In this document: piece after piece, positions 1 through 7,717 of the stretch | How the letters are laid out: each line of letters starts with the position of its first letter | Numbering within the stretch: the stretch's first letter is position 1 | From: Deltaproteobacteria bacterium | Lineage (GTDB): Bacteria > Myxococcota_A > UBA9042 > PHBI01 | Direction: 5' to 3' | Assembly (NCBI GenBank): GCA_006226565.1 | Contig: SBGO01000492.1 | Location: forward strand, 1-35,628 | DNA: 35,628 nucleotides | Made by a program: the position numbers and the translations under genes | The notes under the pieces: generated by a model | Databases searched by the model: none | The model's input: only the letters and a program-made list of their open reading frames with translations | Told to the model about the DNA's origin: nothing

Positions 1-852
1 GTCGGCGGACGGCGCGCTCGCCGAGGCGGTCACCACCGGCGCGCCGGCGACGCCCGCCACGAGCGCGGTCAGCGTCACCTCGTCCCCATCGAGCGTCGCG
101 TGGCCCGCCACCGGGACCTTGCAGCTGCCCTCGATGGCCGCGAGGAACGCCCGCTCGGCGCGGGTGGCGGCCGCCGTGGTCGGGTCGTGGAGCGCGGCGA
201 GCACCGGGCCCACGATGGGATCGGCCTCGCGGCTCTCGATCGCGAGCGCACCCTGCCCGACCGCCGGCAGCATGACGTCGACGTCCAGCGGCGCGGTGAT
301 GCGCGCCTCGAGGCCGAGCCGGGTCAGCCCGGCGCAGGCCAGGATGATCGCCTCGAGCCCGTCCACGCCCTCGTCGAGCTTGCGCAGGCGCGTGTCGACG
401 TTGCCGCGGAGCGGGATGATGTTCAGGTCCGGGCGCCGGGCGAGGAGCTGCGCGGCGCGGCGGAGGCTCGACGTCCCGACGGTCGCGCCCTCGGGCAGCT
501 CGTCGAGGCTCAGCGGCGCGGCGCCGGCGGGCCGGACCCAGGCGTCACGCGGGTCGACGCGCTCCGGCACGCAGCCGAGGATCAGGCCCTCCGGCAGCTC
601 CGCCGGCATGTCCTTCATCGAGTGGACCGCGAGGTCGACGCGCCCGTCGAGCAGCGCCTCCTCGAGCTCCTTGACGAACAGGCCCTTGCCACCCACCTCC
701 GACAGCGGGCGGTCCTGGATGGCGTCGCCGCGCGTCTTGATGATGACGATCTCGCACTCGAGCCCGGCGTGGGCCGCCTCGAGCTGGTTCTTGAAGTGGT
801 TCGTCTGCCAGAGGGCGAGCTTCGAGCCGCGGGTTCCGATCTTGAGCTTCAC
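1..852 (-). CDS. hemC: Hydroxymethylbilane synthase (porphobilinogen deaminase), C-terminus cut off
   Basis: Polymerises four porphobilinogens into hydroxymethylbilane in the cytoplasm, feeding haem and other tetrapyrroles. 284 codons are visible; the family is about 310 long, so only the extreme C-terminus is missing. The N-terminus IGTRGSKLALWQT, the VGGKGLFVKELE and DLAVHSMKDMP blocks, and the cofactor motif EGSCKVP (Cys about residue 244, which would carry the dipyrromethane cofactor) are all present. The start is GTG at 852, which overlaps the hemA stop as GTGA, so translation is probably coupled to hemA. Last visible gene of the hemX-hemA-hemC operon. Identity is firm. Confidence 0.95.
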   Translation of the reverse strand, partial: MKLKIGTRGSKLALWQTNHFKNQLEAAHAGLECEIVIIKTRGDAIQDRPLSEVGGKGLFVKELEEALLDGRVDLAVHSMKDMPAELPEGLILGCVPERVDPRDAWVRPAGAAPLSLDELPEGATVGTSSLRRAAQLLARRPDLNIIPLRGNVDTRLRKLDEGVDGLEAIILACAGLTRLGLEARITAPLDVDVMLPAVGQGALAIESREADPIVGPVLAALHDPTTAAATRAERAFLAAIEGSCKVPVAGHATLDGDEVTLTALVAGVAGAPVVTASASAPSAD

Positions 853-2138
853 GATGCGTCGTCCTCCGAGTTGATGCCGAACAGGAGCCGCGCATGGGCG
901 GCCAGCTCGGCCCCGTCCCCCGACTCGGCGTGCTCGCGCAGGGCCGCCATCGAGGGGTGCAAGAGCTTGTTCACCACGCCGCGCACGGCCGCCTTCACCG
1001 CCGCGCGCTGCTTGTCGTCGAGGTCGGCGAGCTGCTTTTTGGCCAGGGCCTTCTCGACCTCGACCTCCGTGACGGCGTCGGCGTGGCGCCGGATGGCGAC
1101 CACCGTCGGCTTCACGCTCTGGCCGCGGTGCCACGAGGCGATCTCCGCCACCGCCCGCTCGACCATCGCCTCCGCCTCGGCGGCCTCCTCCTTGCGCTTC
1201 TCGAGGTTCTCGCGGCTGACCGCCTCGAGATCGTCGACGTTGTAGAGGTAGACCGTGTCGAGGTCGCCGACCGCCGGCTCGATGTCGCGGGGCACCGCGA
1301 TGTCGACGAGGAAGAGCGGCCGGTACTTGCGCCGGCGGATGATGGGCTTGATGCGCGAGACGTCGAGGATCGGCCGCGACGCGCCCGTGCACGAGAGCAC
1401 GACGTCGACCTGGGTCAGCAGGTCGTCGAGCTCCGAGTAGTCCCGCGCGTGCCAGCCGTGCTCGTTCGCGAGCGCGATGGCCTTCTCCCGCGAGCGGTTG
1501 GTCACGTAGACCCGCTCGACCCCGGCCGAGGCCAGCGACCGCGCCGTCACGCGCCCCATCTTGCCGGCCCCGACGACCAGCACGCGGGTCTCCGCCAGGC
1601 GCGGGAAGATGCGCCGCGCCAGGTCGACGGCGACCGAGCCGATGGACACCGTGGCGCGCGCGATCTCCGTGTCGGTCCGCACCGCCTTCGCGGTGTGGAA
1701 GGCCGCCTGGAGCGTGCGGTCGAGCACCGGGCCGATGGTCGCGGCGTCACGCGCGACCGTCATCGCGTCCTTCACCTGCCCGAGGATCTGCGCCTCGCCG
1801 ACGACCAGGGAGTCGAGGCTGGCGCACACGCGCATGACGTGGCGCACCGCCTCCTCTCCCGTGAGGAAGTAGGTGTGGCGGTCGAGCTGCATCGCGTCGA
1901 GCCCGCGCTCGGTCCCGAGGCGCCGCACGAGCGCCGGCTTGAGCGCGTCGATCGGCCCCTTCGGGACGGCGTAGACCTCGACCCGGTTGCAGGTCGACAC
2001 CACCATCGCCTCGGCGATCGACGGGTCCTCGCACAGCTCCCGGTCGAAGTCCTCGAGCGCGTCGCCGGGCACGGCGAAGCTCTCCCGCACCACGACGGGC
2101 GCGGTCTTGTGGTTCATCCCCAGGACGACGAGCGGCAC
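849..2138 (-). CDS. hemA: Glutamyl-tRNA reductase
   Basis: Reduces glutamyl-tRNA(Glu) to glutamate-1-semialdehyde with NADPH, the first committed step of the C5 tetrapyrrole route. 429 residues, normal for the family. Seen: GMNHKTAPVVVRE near the N-terminus, VSTCNRVEVYA with the catalytic Cys at about residue 50, SLVVGEAQILGQVK, a Rossmann segment VLVVGAGKMG followed by VTNRSREKA, and FLVDIAVPRDIEP. I start it at GTG 2138, placing a GAGG Shine-Dalgarno over the stop of the upstream hemX gene 11 bp away; the reading frame stays open far upstream, but those residues do not look like GluTR. An ATG seven codons in is a less likely start. The stop overlaps the hemC start. Confidence 0.96.
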   Translation of the reverse strand: MPLVVLGMNHKTAPVVVRESFAVPGDALEDFDRELCEDPSIAEAMVVSTCNRVEVYAVPKGPIDALKPALVRRLGTERGLDAMQLDRHTYFLTGEEAVRHVMRVCASLDSLVVGEAQILGQVKDAMTVARDAATIGPVLDRTLQAAFHTAKAVRTDTEIARATVSIGSVAVDLARRIFPRLAETRVLVVGAGKMGRVTARSLASAGVERVYVTNRSREKAIALANEHGWHARDYSELDDLLTQVDVVLSCTGASRPILDVSRIKPIIRRRKYRPLFLVDIAVPRDIEPAVGDLDTVYLYNVDDLEAVSRENLEKRKEEAAEAEAMVERAVAEIASWHRGQSVKPTVVAIRRHADAVTEVEVEKALAKKQLADLDDKQRAAVKAAVRGVVNKLLHPSMAALREHAESGDGAELAAHARLLFGINSEDDAS

Positions 2139-2149
2139 GACCGTGGACC

Positions 2150-2929
2150 TCAGCGCAGCGAATAGAGCAGGACGGCGCCGAGCGACAGCGTGTACGCGAA
2201 GATGAGCGTTACCGCAGCGCGGGTGCCACGCCAGCCCGTGACCAGGCGTCGATAGATGGTCAGCGCGTACAGCACCCAGCTCAGCCCGGCGAAGACCTGC
2301 CGCGGCTGGACGCCCGTGGCGACCGTGTCCGCCCACACCGCGCCGAGCAAGATGCCGACGGTGTAGAGCGGGAAGCCGATGAAGAGGAGCCGCCAGGCGT
2401 GGCTCTCGAGGGTGAGCAGGCTCGGCAGGCGCGCGTTCGAGAGCTGCTTGGTCTTGAGCCGATAGACCTGGCCGGCGAAGAGGACCGACAGCCCGAAGTT
2501 CGGCGTAAACAGCAGGAAACCCAGGATCGTCGCGCTGATGTGCAGGATGGTCACGGTCCGCAGCCCGACCGGCGGGCCCATCGGGGCGGCGACCTCGAGC
2601 TTGAGCAGGATCGCGAAGGTGACGACCCCGACGACGACCGCCGTGACCGGTCCGGCGATGGCGACCTTGGCGACGAGCTGCCCCACGATGCCCAGCACCG
2701 CCACGACGAACGCGCACAGCAGCACGATCATCGGGCCGGTCGGGACGTGGCTCGCCCCTTCGCCGAGGAGCCCGGCGACCGTGGCGGCGCCCAGCACGAC
2801 CGTGGCCACCGCCATCACGACGTGCCCCGCGCGCGGGATGGCGACGTCGTTGCGCACGATCCGCGACACGTACAGGAACGTGGCGACGAGGAAGCCGATC
2901 GACGCGGCGATCAGGAGGGGGACGAACAT
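2150..2929 (-). CDS. hemX: HemX/CcsA-like cytochrome c assembly family membrane protein
   Basis: 259-residue polytopic membrane protein with about eight hydrophobic segments. It resembles the CcsA/HemX family: GAVWADT and FTPNFGLSVLF sit in the expected C-terminal half, but the WGxxWxWD haem-handling motif of true CcsA is degenerate. Its place directly before hemA and hemC matches the HemX gene order of Bacillus, where HemX lowers GluTR levels; that role here is inference. An alternative is a cytochrome c maturation (system II) protein, but no ResB partner is visible. Start ATG 2929 has no clear Shine-Dalgarno and lies 9 bp beyond a good -10 box, so the mRNA may be nearly leaderless. First gene of the operon. 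Confidence 0.85.
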   Translation of the reverse strand: MFVPLLIAASIGFLVATFLYVSRIVRNDVAIPRAGHVVMAVATVVLGAATVAGLLGEGASHVPTGPMIVLLCAFVVAVLGIVGQLVAKVAIAGPVTAVVVGVVTFAILLKLEVAAPMGPPVGLRTVTILHISATILGFLLFTPNFGLSVLFAGQVYRLKTKQLSNARLPSLLTLESHAWRLLFIGFPLYTVGILLGAVWADTVATGVQPRQVFAGLSWVLYALTIYRRLVTGWRGTRAAVTLIFAYTLSLGAVLLYSLR

Positions 2930-2938
2930 GCTGGCGGC

Positions 2939-2966
2939 TCTATACCCCGGTTCGAACGCGAGCCAA
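2939..2966 (-). promoter_or_regulatory. Putative sigma-70-type promoter of hemX-hemA-hemC
   Basis: On the minus strand TTGGCT (2966-2961), a 16-bp spacer and TATAGA (2944-2939), four of six matches in each box. The expected transcription start lies only 1-4 nt before the hemX ATG at 2929. Predicted by eye only. Confidence 0.5.
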
Positions 2967-3086
2967 AGCGCCAAGTAGACCTACCGCGCCGCGACACGCT
3001 CGCGTGCGGACGCGCCCTTGGACGACGTCTCGTACCCTGCGCAAGCGCGAGCGACCGGGAGCCGGGCGCCCGCGCCGACTCCACCC

Positions 3087-3419
3087 TCAGCCGATGTGGC
3101 GGGCGAGCTGCTTGACGAAGGCCGACTTCGGGCGAGCGCCGATGATGCGCTCCACGACCTGCCCGTTCTTGAACAGGAAGACCGCCGGAATCGAGCTGAT
3201 CCCGAGCTGCATGGCGACCTTCTGGTTCTTGTCGGTGTCGACCTTGCCGACCTTCATCTTGCCTTTGTACTCGCTCGACAGCTCGTCGATGATCGGCGCG
3301 ATGGCCCGGCACGGGCCGCACCAGACCGCCCAGAAGTCGACGAGCACGGGGAGGTCGCTGCTCAGGACCTCGGCCTCGAAGTTGGCATCAGTGAAGGTGT
3401 GAACGTTCGCGCCGGCCAT
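3087..3419 (-). CDS. trxA: Thioredoxin
   Basis: 110-residue classical thioredoxin, a cytoplasmic dithiol reductant for ribonucleotide reductase, PAPS reductase and other targets. Seen: the active site WCGPC at residues 33-37 inside VDFWAVWCGPCR, the KVDTDKN strand, the cis-proline loop SSIPAVFLFKNG, and the terminal amphipathic helix. No signal peptide. Start ATG 3419 has a strong GGGGAGGAAG ribosome site at good spacing. A near-consensus promoter lies just upstream in the gap to the 280-residue gene, so it is probably transcribed alone; about 157 bp separates it from hemX. Confidence 0.97.
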   Translation of the reverse strand: MAGANVHTFTDANFEAEVLSSDLPVLVDFWAVWCGPCRAIAPIIDELSSEYKGKMKVGKVDTDKNQKVAMQLGISSIPAVFLFKNGQVVERIIGARPKSAFVKQLARHIG

Positions 3420-3460
3420 GTGAGCTTCCTCCCCTCGGTAGGGCGTCGATGAGGCCCCTA

Positions 3461-3488
3461 GGGATAACGACGGGGCACCGCTTGTCAA
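3461..3488 (-). promoter_or_regulatory. Putative trxA promoter
   Basis: On the minus strand a perfect -35 TTGACA (3488-3483), a 16-bp spacer and TATCCC (3466-3461), giving a start about 35 nt before the trxA ATG. The -10 matches consensus in only three of six positions. Confidence 0.55.
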
Positions 3489-3506
3489 CGGTCGCCTCGG
3501 ATCGGC

Positions 3507-4349
3507 CTACGGACCCTCGGGCAGGCCGAAGACCTGGCTCGGCGTGGCGCAGTGGCCGTCCTCGTCGAGGTCGAGGGCGTCGCAGCACGTCCCGCGGGCG
3601 GCCTCGCCGGGGGACCAGGCGGCGTTGCGCACCTCGCACACGAGCGCCCCGTCGAGCCCGGTGAGCACGACGCTCACGAAGCCGCCGGGGGTGGTCGGGT
3701 TGGACACGCGCGCGAGCACGTCCCCGCCCGGCGCGGGGATCTGGTAGTCGAAGATCGGGATGCCGCCGTCGAGGAGCCCCACGCGGAAGCTGTAGTCGAG
3801 CGCGACGTCGTTCTGGACGACGTCCACGTCGCGAATCGAGGCGCCGTTGTCCGCGCTGGTCTCGTCGATGTGCTCCGTGCCGCTGATCTCCAGCTCGCCG
3901 ACGACGACGTCGCGGTACTCGACGTCGAGCAGCAACACCACGGGGTCGTTGGCGACCTGCTCCTGCGCGAGCGCGATGCGGCCGCTCGCCGGCTCGAAGT
4001 CCGCGCCGAAGGTGCACGCGACGTCGACGACGAACGAGATCGTGGTCGACGTCGAGGACATCTCGCTGATGCACCCGGCCGGCGCGAGCGCGTTGAAGTC
4101 GATGACCTCGCGGAGCACGACGTAGGTGCGGAAGCGCAGCATCAGCTCGTCCATCACCGCGCCGAGCTGCGCCGAGTCGAGCGAGGTCACGTTCGTCGAC
4201 AGGTCCGCGAAGGGGCTATCGAGGAACTTCGCGAGGTCGGAGAGCCCCGTGTCGCAGCTCGCCGTCGGCGCCGCGCTCACGACGAGGGCCAAGGCGGCCA
4301 CCGCCCCGCGGAGGCGCGCGCCGAGCCCCCGCGGCCGCCGCCGCGTCAC
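3507..4349 (-). CDS. Uncharacterised exported protein overlapping rodA
   Basis: 280 residues, not recognised. The N-terminus is Arg-rich, then a hydrophobic stretch (about 15-30) ending TASC (Cys about 32): a signal peptide and perhaps a weak lipobox, although the -3 residue is Thr rather than Leu. The mature part is acidic and beta-rich in appearance with further cysteines (AGCISE, VACTFG, VCEV, TCCDAL, GHCA). Near the end DLDEDGHC resembles the Asp/Gly calcium-binding repeats of secreted delta-proteobacterial proteins. The GTG start at 4349 overlaps the rodA stop as GTGA, so it is translationally coupled to the last known gene of the rod operon. A link to peptidoglycan elongation is suggested only by position. 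Confidence 0.8.
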   Translation of the reverse strand: MTRRRPRGLGARLRGAVAALALVVSAAPTASCDTGLSDLAKFLDSPFADLSTNVTSLDSAQLGAVMDELMLRFRTYVVLREVIDFNALAPAGCISEMSSTSTTISFVVDVACTFGADFEPASGRIALAQEQVANDPVVLLLDVEYRDVVVGELEISGTEHIDETSADNGASIRDVDVVQNDVALDYSFRVGLLDGGIPIFDYQIPAPGGDVLARVSNPTTPGGFVSVVLTGLDGALVCEVRNAAWSPGEAARGTCCDALDLDEDGHCATPSQVFGLPEGP

Positions 4350-5503
4350 ATCCGCCCCCGCTTGATCGCGATGTTGAACAGGATCCCCAGGCTCAACATG
4401 AGCATCATCATCGAGCTCCCGCCGTAGCTGAGGAACGGCAGAGGCAGGCCGACGACCGGGAGTATCCCGGTGACCATCCCGATGTTGATGAAGACCTGCC
4501 ATGCGAGGAGCGCCGCGATGCCTATCGCGACAAGGCGGGAGAAACGCGAGCGGGAGTCGTAGGCCGTGCGTAACGACCACACGACCAGGACCCAGAATAG
4601 GAAAAGCAGGACCGTCATGCCAACGAGCCCGTGCTCTTCGGCGACCATCGGAACGATGAAGTCGGTGTGGACCTCGGGGAGCTTGCCGAGGCGGGCCTTG
4701 CTACCGCCGCGATGCCCCGCGCCGGTGAAGCCGCCGGTCCCGATGGCCCAGATCGCCTGCTCGACCTGCGTCGTCCGCGTCTCGACGATGGCGCCGGTCT
4801 TGTCGTCGACCTTCTCCCAGTCCTGGTCCACCAGCTTGTAGACGCGGTCCTTCTGGTAGTCCTGGATGACGCCGCTCTTCCACGCCACCGGGACCGCGAC
4901 CGCCAGGAGGACGGCGACGATCACGACGGCACGACGTCGAATCCCTTCCATGGCCAGCATCGTCCCGGCCACGAAGAGGAGCATCAGGCTCGTCCCGAGA
5001 TCGGGCTGCTTGAGGATGAGGATGAGCGGCGCGAAGACCATGAGCGCCGGCGCGCCGAGGTCGGTGATGTCGTAGGAGCCGGCCTGACGCGGGTCCTCCC
5101 CGGGCATCCGCTCCTTGCGCTGGTGCAGGTAGCGGGCGAAGGCGAGCACCACGGCCAGCTTCGCGAACTCGGAGGCCTGGATGTTGAAGGCGCCGAGCTT
5201 GATCCAGCGTTTGAACTCGCCCGTCGGGCTCGTCCCGATGAAGAGCGTCAACACCAGGAGCGCGAAGACGATCGCGTAGAAGGCGTAGGCCGAGCGCTCG
5301 ACCAGGCGCAGATCGAAGACGGCGGCGCCCACGAAGAGCGCGCCCCCGACGACCACCCAGATGGTCTGCCGCTGATAGAAGTCCCCGCCGGCGTAGAACT
5401 GCGCGTTCGCCTGCACGAGCAGGCTCACGGCGACCAGCAGCACCACCGCGCCCAGGGCGACCAGGTTGAAGCGGTCTCGGAAGGCCGGGTTCGCGCGCTT
5501 CAT
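4346..5503 (-). CDS. rodA: SEDS peptidoglycan glycosyltransferase RodA
   Basis: Polymerises lipid II glycan strands in the elongation complex together with PBP2. 385 residues with about ten membrane segments. Conserved blocks: GAFNIQASEFAKL, LKQPDLGTS, HTDFIVPMVAEE (Asp about 281, corresponding to the essential SEDS aspartate) and LPVVGLPLPFLSYGGSS. The periplasmic loop before IWAIGTGG (residues about 222-246) is charged and, compared with E. coli RodA as I remember it, about nine residues longer. Start ATG 5503 shares one base with the mrdA stop (TGATG) and follows GGAGGG; the longer open frame upstream lies inside mrdA. Its own stop overlaps the 280-residue gene. Confidence 0.96.
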   Translation of the reverse strand: MKRANPAFRDRFNLVALGAVVLLVAVSLLVQANAQFYAGGDFYQRQTIWVVVGGALFVGAAVFDLRLVERSAYAFYAIVFALLVLTLFIGTSPTGEFKRWIKLGAFNIQASEFAKLAVVLAFARYLHQRKERMPGEDPRQAGSYDITDLGAPALMVFAPLILILKQPDLGTSLMLLFVAGTMLAMEGIRRRAVVIVAVLLAVAVPVAWKSGVIQDYQKDRVYKLVDQDWEKVDDKTGAIVETRTTQVEQAIWAIGTGGFTGAGHRGGSKARLGKLPEVHTDFIVPMVAEEHGLVGMTVLLFLFWVLVVWSLRTAYDSRSRFSRLVAIGIAALLAWQVFINIGMVTGILPVVGLPLPFLSYGGSSMMMLMLSLGILFNIAIKRGRM

Positions 5504-7665
5504 CAGCCGCCCTCCGCCGTCGGTGGCGCCTCGCCCGCGTTGGTCGGGCGCGCTAGCCCCAGGCGCATCCACGCGCGCAGGATCTCGCGGGCGATCGGCG
5601 CCGCGTGCTTACCGCCGCCGCCGCCGTGCTCGATGAAGACCACCACCACCACCTGCGGATCGTCGGCCGGCGCGTAGGAGGCGAACCAGGCGTGGTCCCC
5701 GAGGAGCCACTGCTTCAGCTCGGCGCTCGCGCCGGGGCGCGACTGCGCCGCCTCGGCCGTGCCGGTCTTGCCCGCGACCACCATGCTGTCGAGCCGCGCC
5801 TCGCGGCCGGTGCCGTCGGCGTCGTTCACGACGCGCACGAGGCCCTCGCGGATGGTCGCGAGCTCCTCGGGGGTGGCGTCGATGCGCGACTCCTCCACCG
5901 GGAGGAAGCGCTGCACGACCACGCCGTTCTTGTCGGTGAACTCCTTGACGACGTGCGCCTTCATCAGGTGCCCGCCGTTGGCGACCGCGGCGAAGGAGCG
6001 CGCGACCTGCAGCGGAGACGCGGTCAACGACCCCTGTCCGATGGCGGTCGACAGCGTCAGGCCGGGCTGGAACCCGAGCGACGTGGTCTCGTGGTAGGCC
6101 TTGGTCGGGACGCGGCCGGCGCGCTCGTAGACCTCGATGCCGGTCGGCTCGCCGTAGCCGAACATGTGCCCGTACTCGGCGAGCCGGTCCATCCCGAGCT
6201 TCTCGCCGGTCTTGTAGAAGTAGACGTCGCACGAGTACTTGAGCGCGTGGACGAGGTCGACGGGGCCGTGGCCGGCCTTGTAGTGGCAGCCGAAGGGGCG
6301 CCCGGCGAACTCGTAGAAGCCGGGGCAGTTGATGGTGTCCTCGGCGGTCGCCTGGTGGTCGTGGAGCGTCGCGAGCGAGGCGACGATCTTGTAGACCGAG
6401 CCCGGCGCGTAGGGCGTCAGCGCCTTGTTGATCAGCGGATCGTAGGGGTTCTCCTCGATCTTCGCCCAGTCCTCGGAGCTGAGGCCGCGCGACCACGCGT
6501 TCGGGTCGAAGCCCGGCACCGAATAGAGGGCCAGCACCTCGCCGGTCTGGGCGCCGAGCACCACCGCGGCGCCCGAGCGCTGGTAGCGCATCGCCTGCCG
6601 CACCGCCTTCTGGAGGCGCGCGTCGAGGGTCAGCCACACGTCGAGCCCGTCGGTGGCCGGGACGAAATTGCTCGCCACGCGCTTGTCCGAGCCCTTGAAG
6701 TACTCGGCCGTCCCCGACTCGCCGCGCAGGACCGGCTCGAGCGCGCGCTCGACGCCGCTCCGGCCGACCCGCGCGTCGAGCGGGTAGACCCCGGGCGCCG
6801 CCTCGCGGTCCTCGGCGTTGACGAGGTTCATGTAGCCGAGCAGGTGCGCGGCCAGGAACGGGCTCGGGTAGTCGCGGACGAACTCGGTGTCGATGTGGAC
6901 GCCGGGCAGCTCGTGCCGGTGCGCGGTGAGGACGGCGACCTCGTCGGTGAAGCGCCGCTTGCACACCGGACACTCGAGGTTCTTCTCGATGGGCGCCAGC
7001 AACGTCCCGTCGTTGGGGCACACGGGGGCGCCGACGAAGGTCCGCTTGCACTTCGGGCAGGTCGCCGTGTGGTGATCGGGGCTGTCCCACGTGAGCTTGC
7101 GCTGGTCGTGGGGGCACCGCTCGGTGTCGGGGGGGAGGCCCTCGTGGGTGATGCCGCACTCGGCGCAGTAGAGGAGCTGGCGCTCCTTGCCGGGCTCGTC
7201 CTTGGCGAGCTCGAGCGCCCCGCTATCGTACGGGCAGCTCGTGCTGACGAGGTCGTCGTCCACGACCACCGGGTGCCACGCCGCGTCGTTCTCGATCGCC
7301 GAGAGGATGAGCCCCTCGATCTCCTCGCGCCGCTCGCGGGTCAGCGCGAGGAGGTTCGCGAGGCGGTCGAGGACCTCCTTGCGCACCTCGGGCTTGCGCA
7401 GCTTCTGCGGCAGCACCGTGAGGCTGTGGTGCGCGACGTTGCGCGCCAGGACCTGGCCGTTGCGGTCCTTGATCTCCCCGCGCCGCGCCGGCAGGCGCTC
7501 CTTCGTGGTGAAGCTGACCCGGGCGCGCTCGCGGTACTCGTCGCCGCGGACGATCTGGATCCAGAAGAAGCGCCCCATCAGCACGACGAAGAGCACGGTG
7601 AACAGCACCGTCGCGACGGCGAATCGCCGCGAGAGCCTGCTGCTTTCCGTGTCCGGCACTACCAC
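5503..7665 (-). CDS. mrdA: Penicillin-binding protein 2 (elongation transpeptidase) with an inserted Cys-rich zinc-ribbon-like domain
   Basis: 720 residues, about 90 more than E. coli PBP2. One membrane anchor (about 13-38), the pedestal domain starting LPARRGEIKDRNG, then the transpeptidase domain with SVYK (Ser 423), SCD (478-480, the SxN position) and KTG (633-635). Residues about 141-240 are an insertion holding nine cysteines in CPxD and CxxC knuckles, resembling tandem zinc ribbons; the normal pedestal resumes at LPGVHIDTE. In the catalytic domain Cys447, Cys460, His466 and Cys479 could form another zinc site. Start GTG 7665 follows AGGGGGA; GTG 7659 is an alternative. Crosslinks lateral-wall peptidoglycan in the periplasm with RodA, encoded next. 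Enzyme identity is firm; zinc binding is inferred. Confidence 0.95.
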   Translation of the reverse strand: MVVPDTESSRLSRRFAVATVLFTVLFVVLMGRFFWIQIVRGDEYRERARVSFTTKERLPARRGEIKDRNGQVLARNVAHHSLTVLPQKLRKPEVRKEVLDRLANLLALTRERREEIEGLILSAIENDAAWHPVVVDDDLVSTSCPYDSGALELAKDEPGKERQLLYCAECGITHEGLPPDTERCPHDQRKLTWDSPDHHTATCPKCKRTFVGAPVCPNDGTLLAPIEKNLECPVCKRRFTDEVAVLTAHRHELPGVHIDTEFVRDYPSPFLAAHLLGYMNLVNAEDREAAPGVYPLDARVGRSGVERALEPVLRGESGTAEYFKGSDKRVASNFVPATDGLDVWLTLDARLQKAVRQAMRYQRSGAAVVLGAQTGEVLALYSVPGFDPNAWSRGLSSEDWAKIEENPYDPLINKALTPYAPGSVYKIVASLATLHDHQATAEDTINCPGFYEFAGRPFGCHYKAGHGPVDLVHALKYSCDVYFYKTGEKLGMDRLAEYGHMFGYGEPTGIEVYERAGRVPTKAYHETTSLGFQPGLTLSTAIGQGSLTASPLQVARSFAAVANGGHLMKAHVVKEFTDKNGVVVQRFLPVEESRIDATPEELATIREGLVRVVNDADGTGREARLDSMVVAGKTGTAEAAQSRPGASAELKQWLLGDHAWFASYAPADDPQVVVVVFIEHGGGGGKHAAPIAREILRAWMRLGLARPTNAGEAPPTAEGG

Positions 7666-7680
7666 CTGATTCCCCCTGGT

Positions 7681-7707
7681 CGCGCGCCACGAACGCGTGG
7701 CCGCGCG
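7681..7707 (-). other. Hairpin between mreD and mrdA
   Basis: Inverted repeat with an 11-bp stem (one bulged base) and a four-base loop, in the 52-bp gap between the mreD stop and the mrdA start, just upstream of the mrdA ribosome site. No T-tract follows, so it is not a normal terminator. It could tune mrdA expression or mRNA processing; function unknown. Confidence 0.5.
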
Positions 7708-7717
7708 CCCCGATTCC

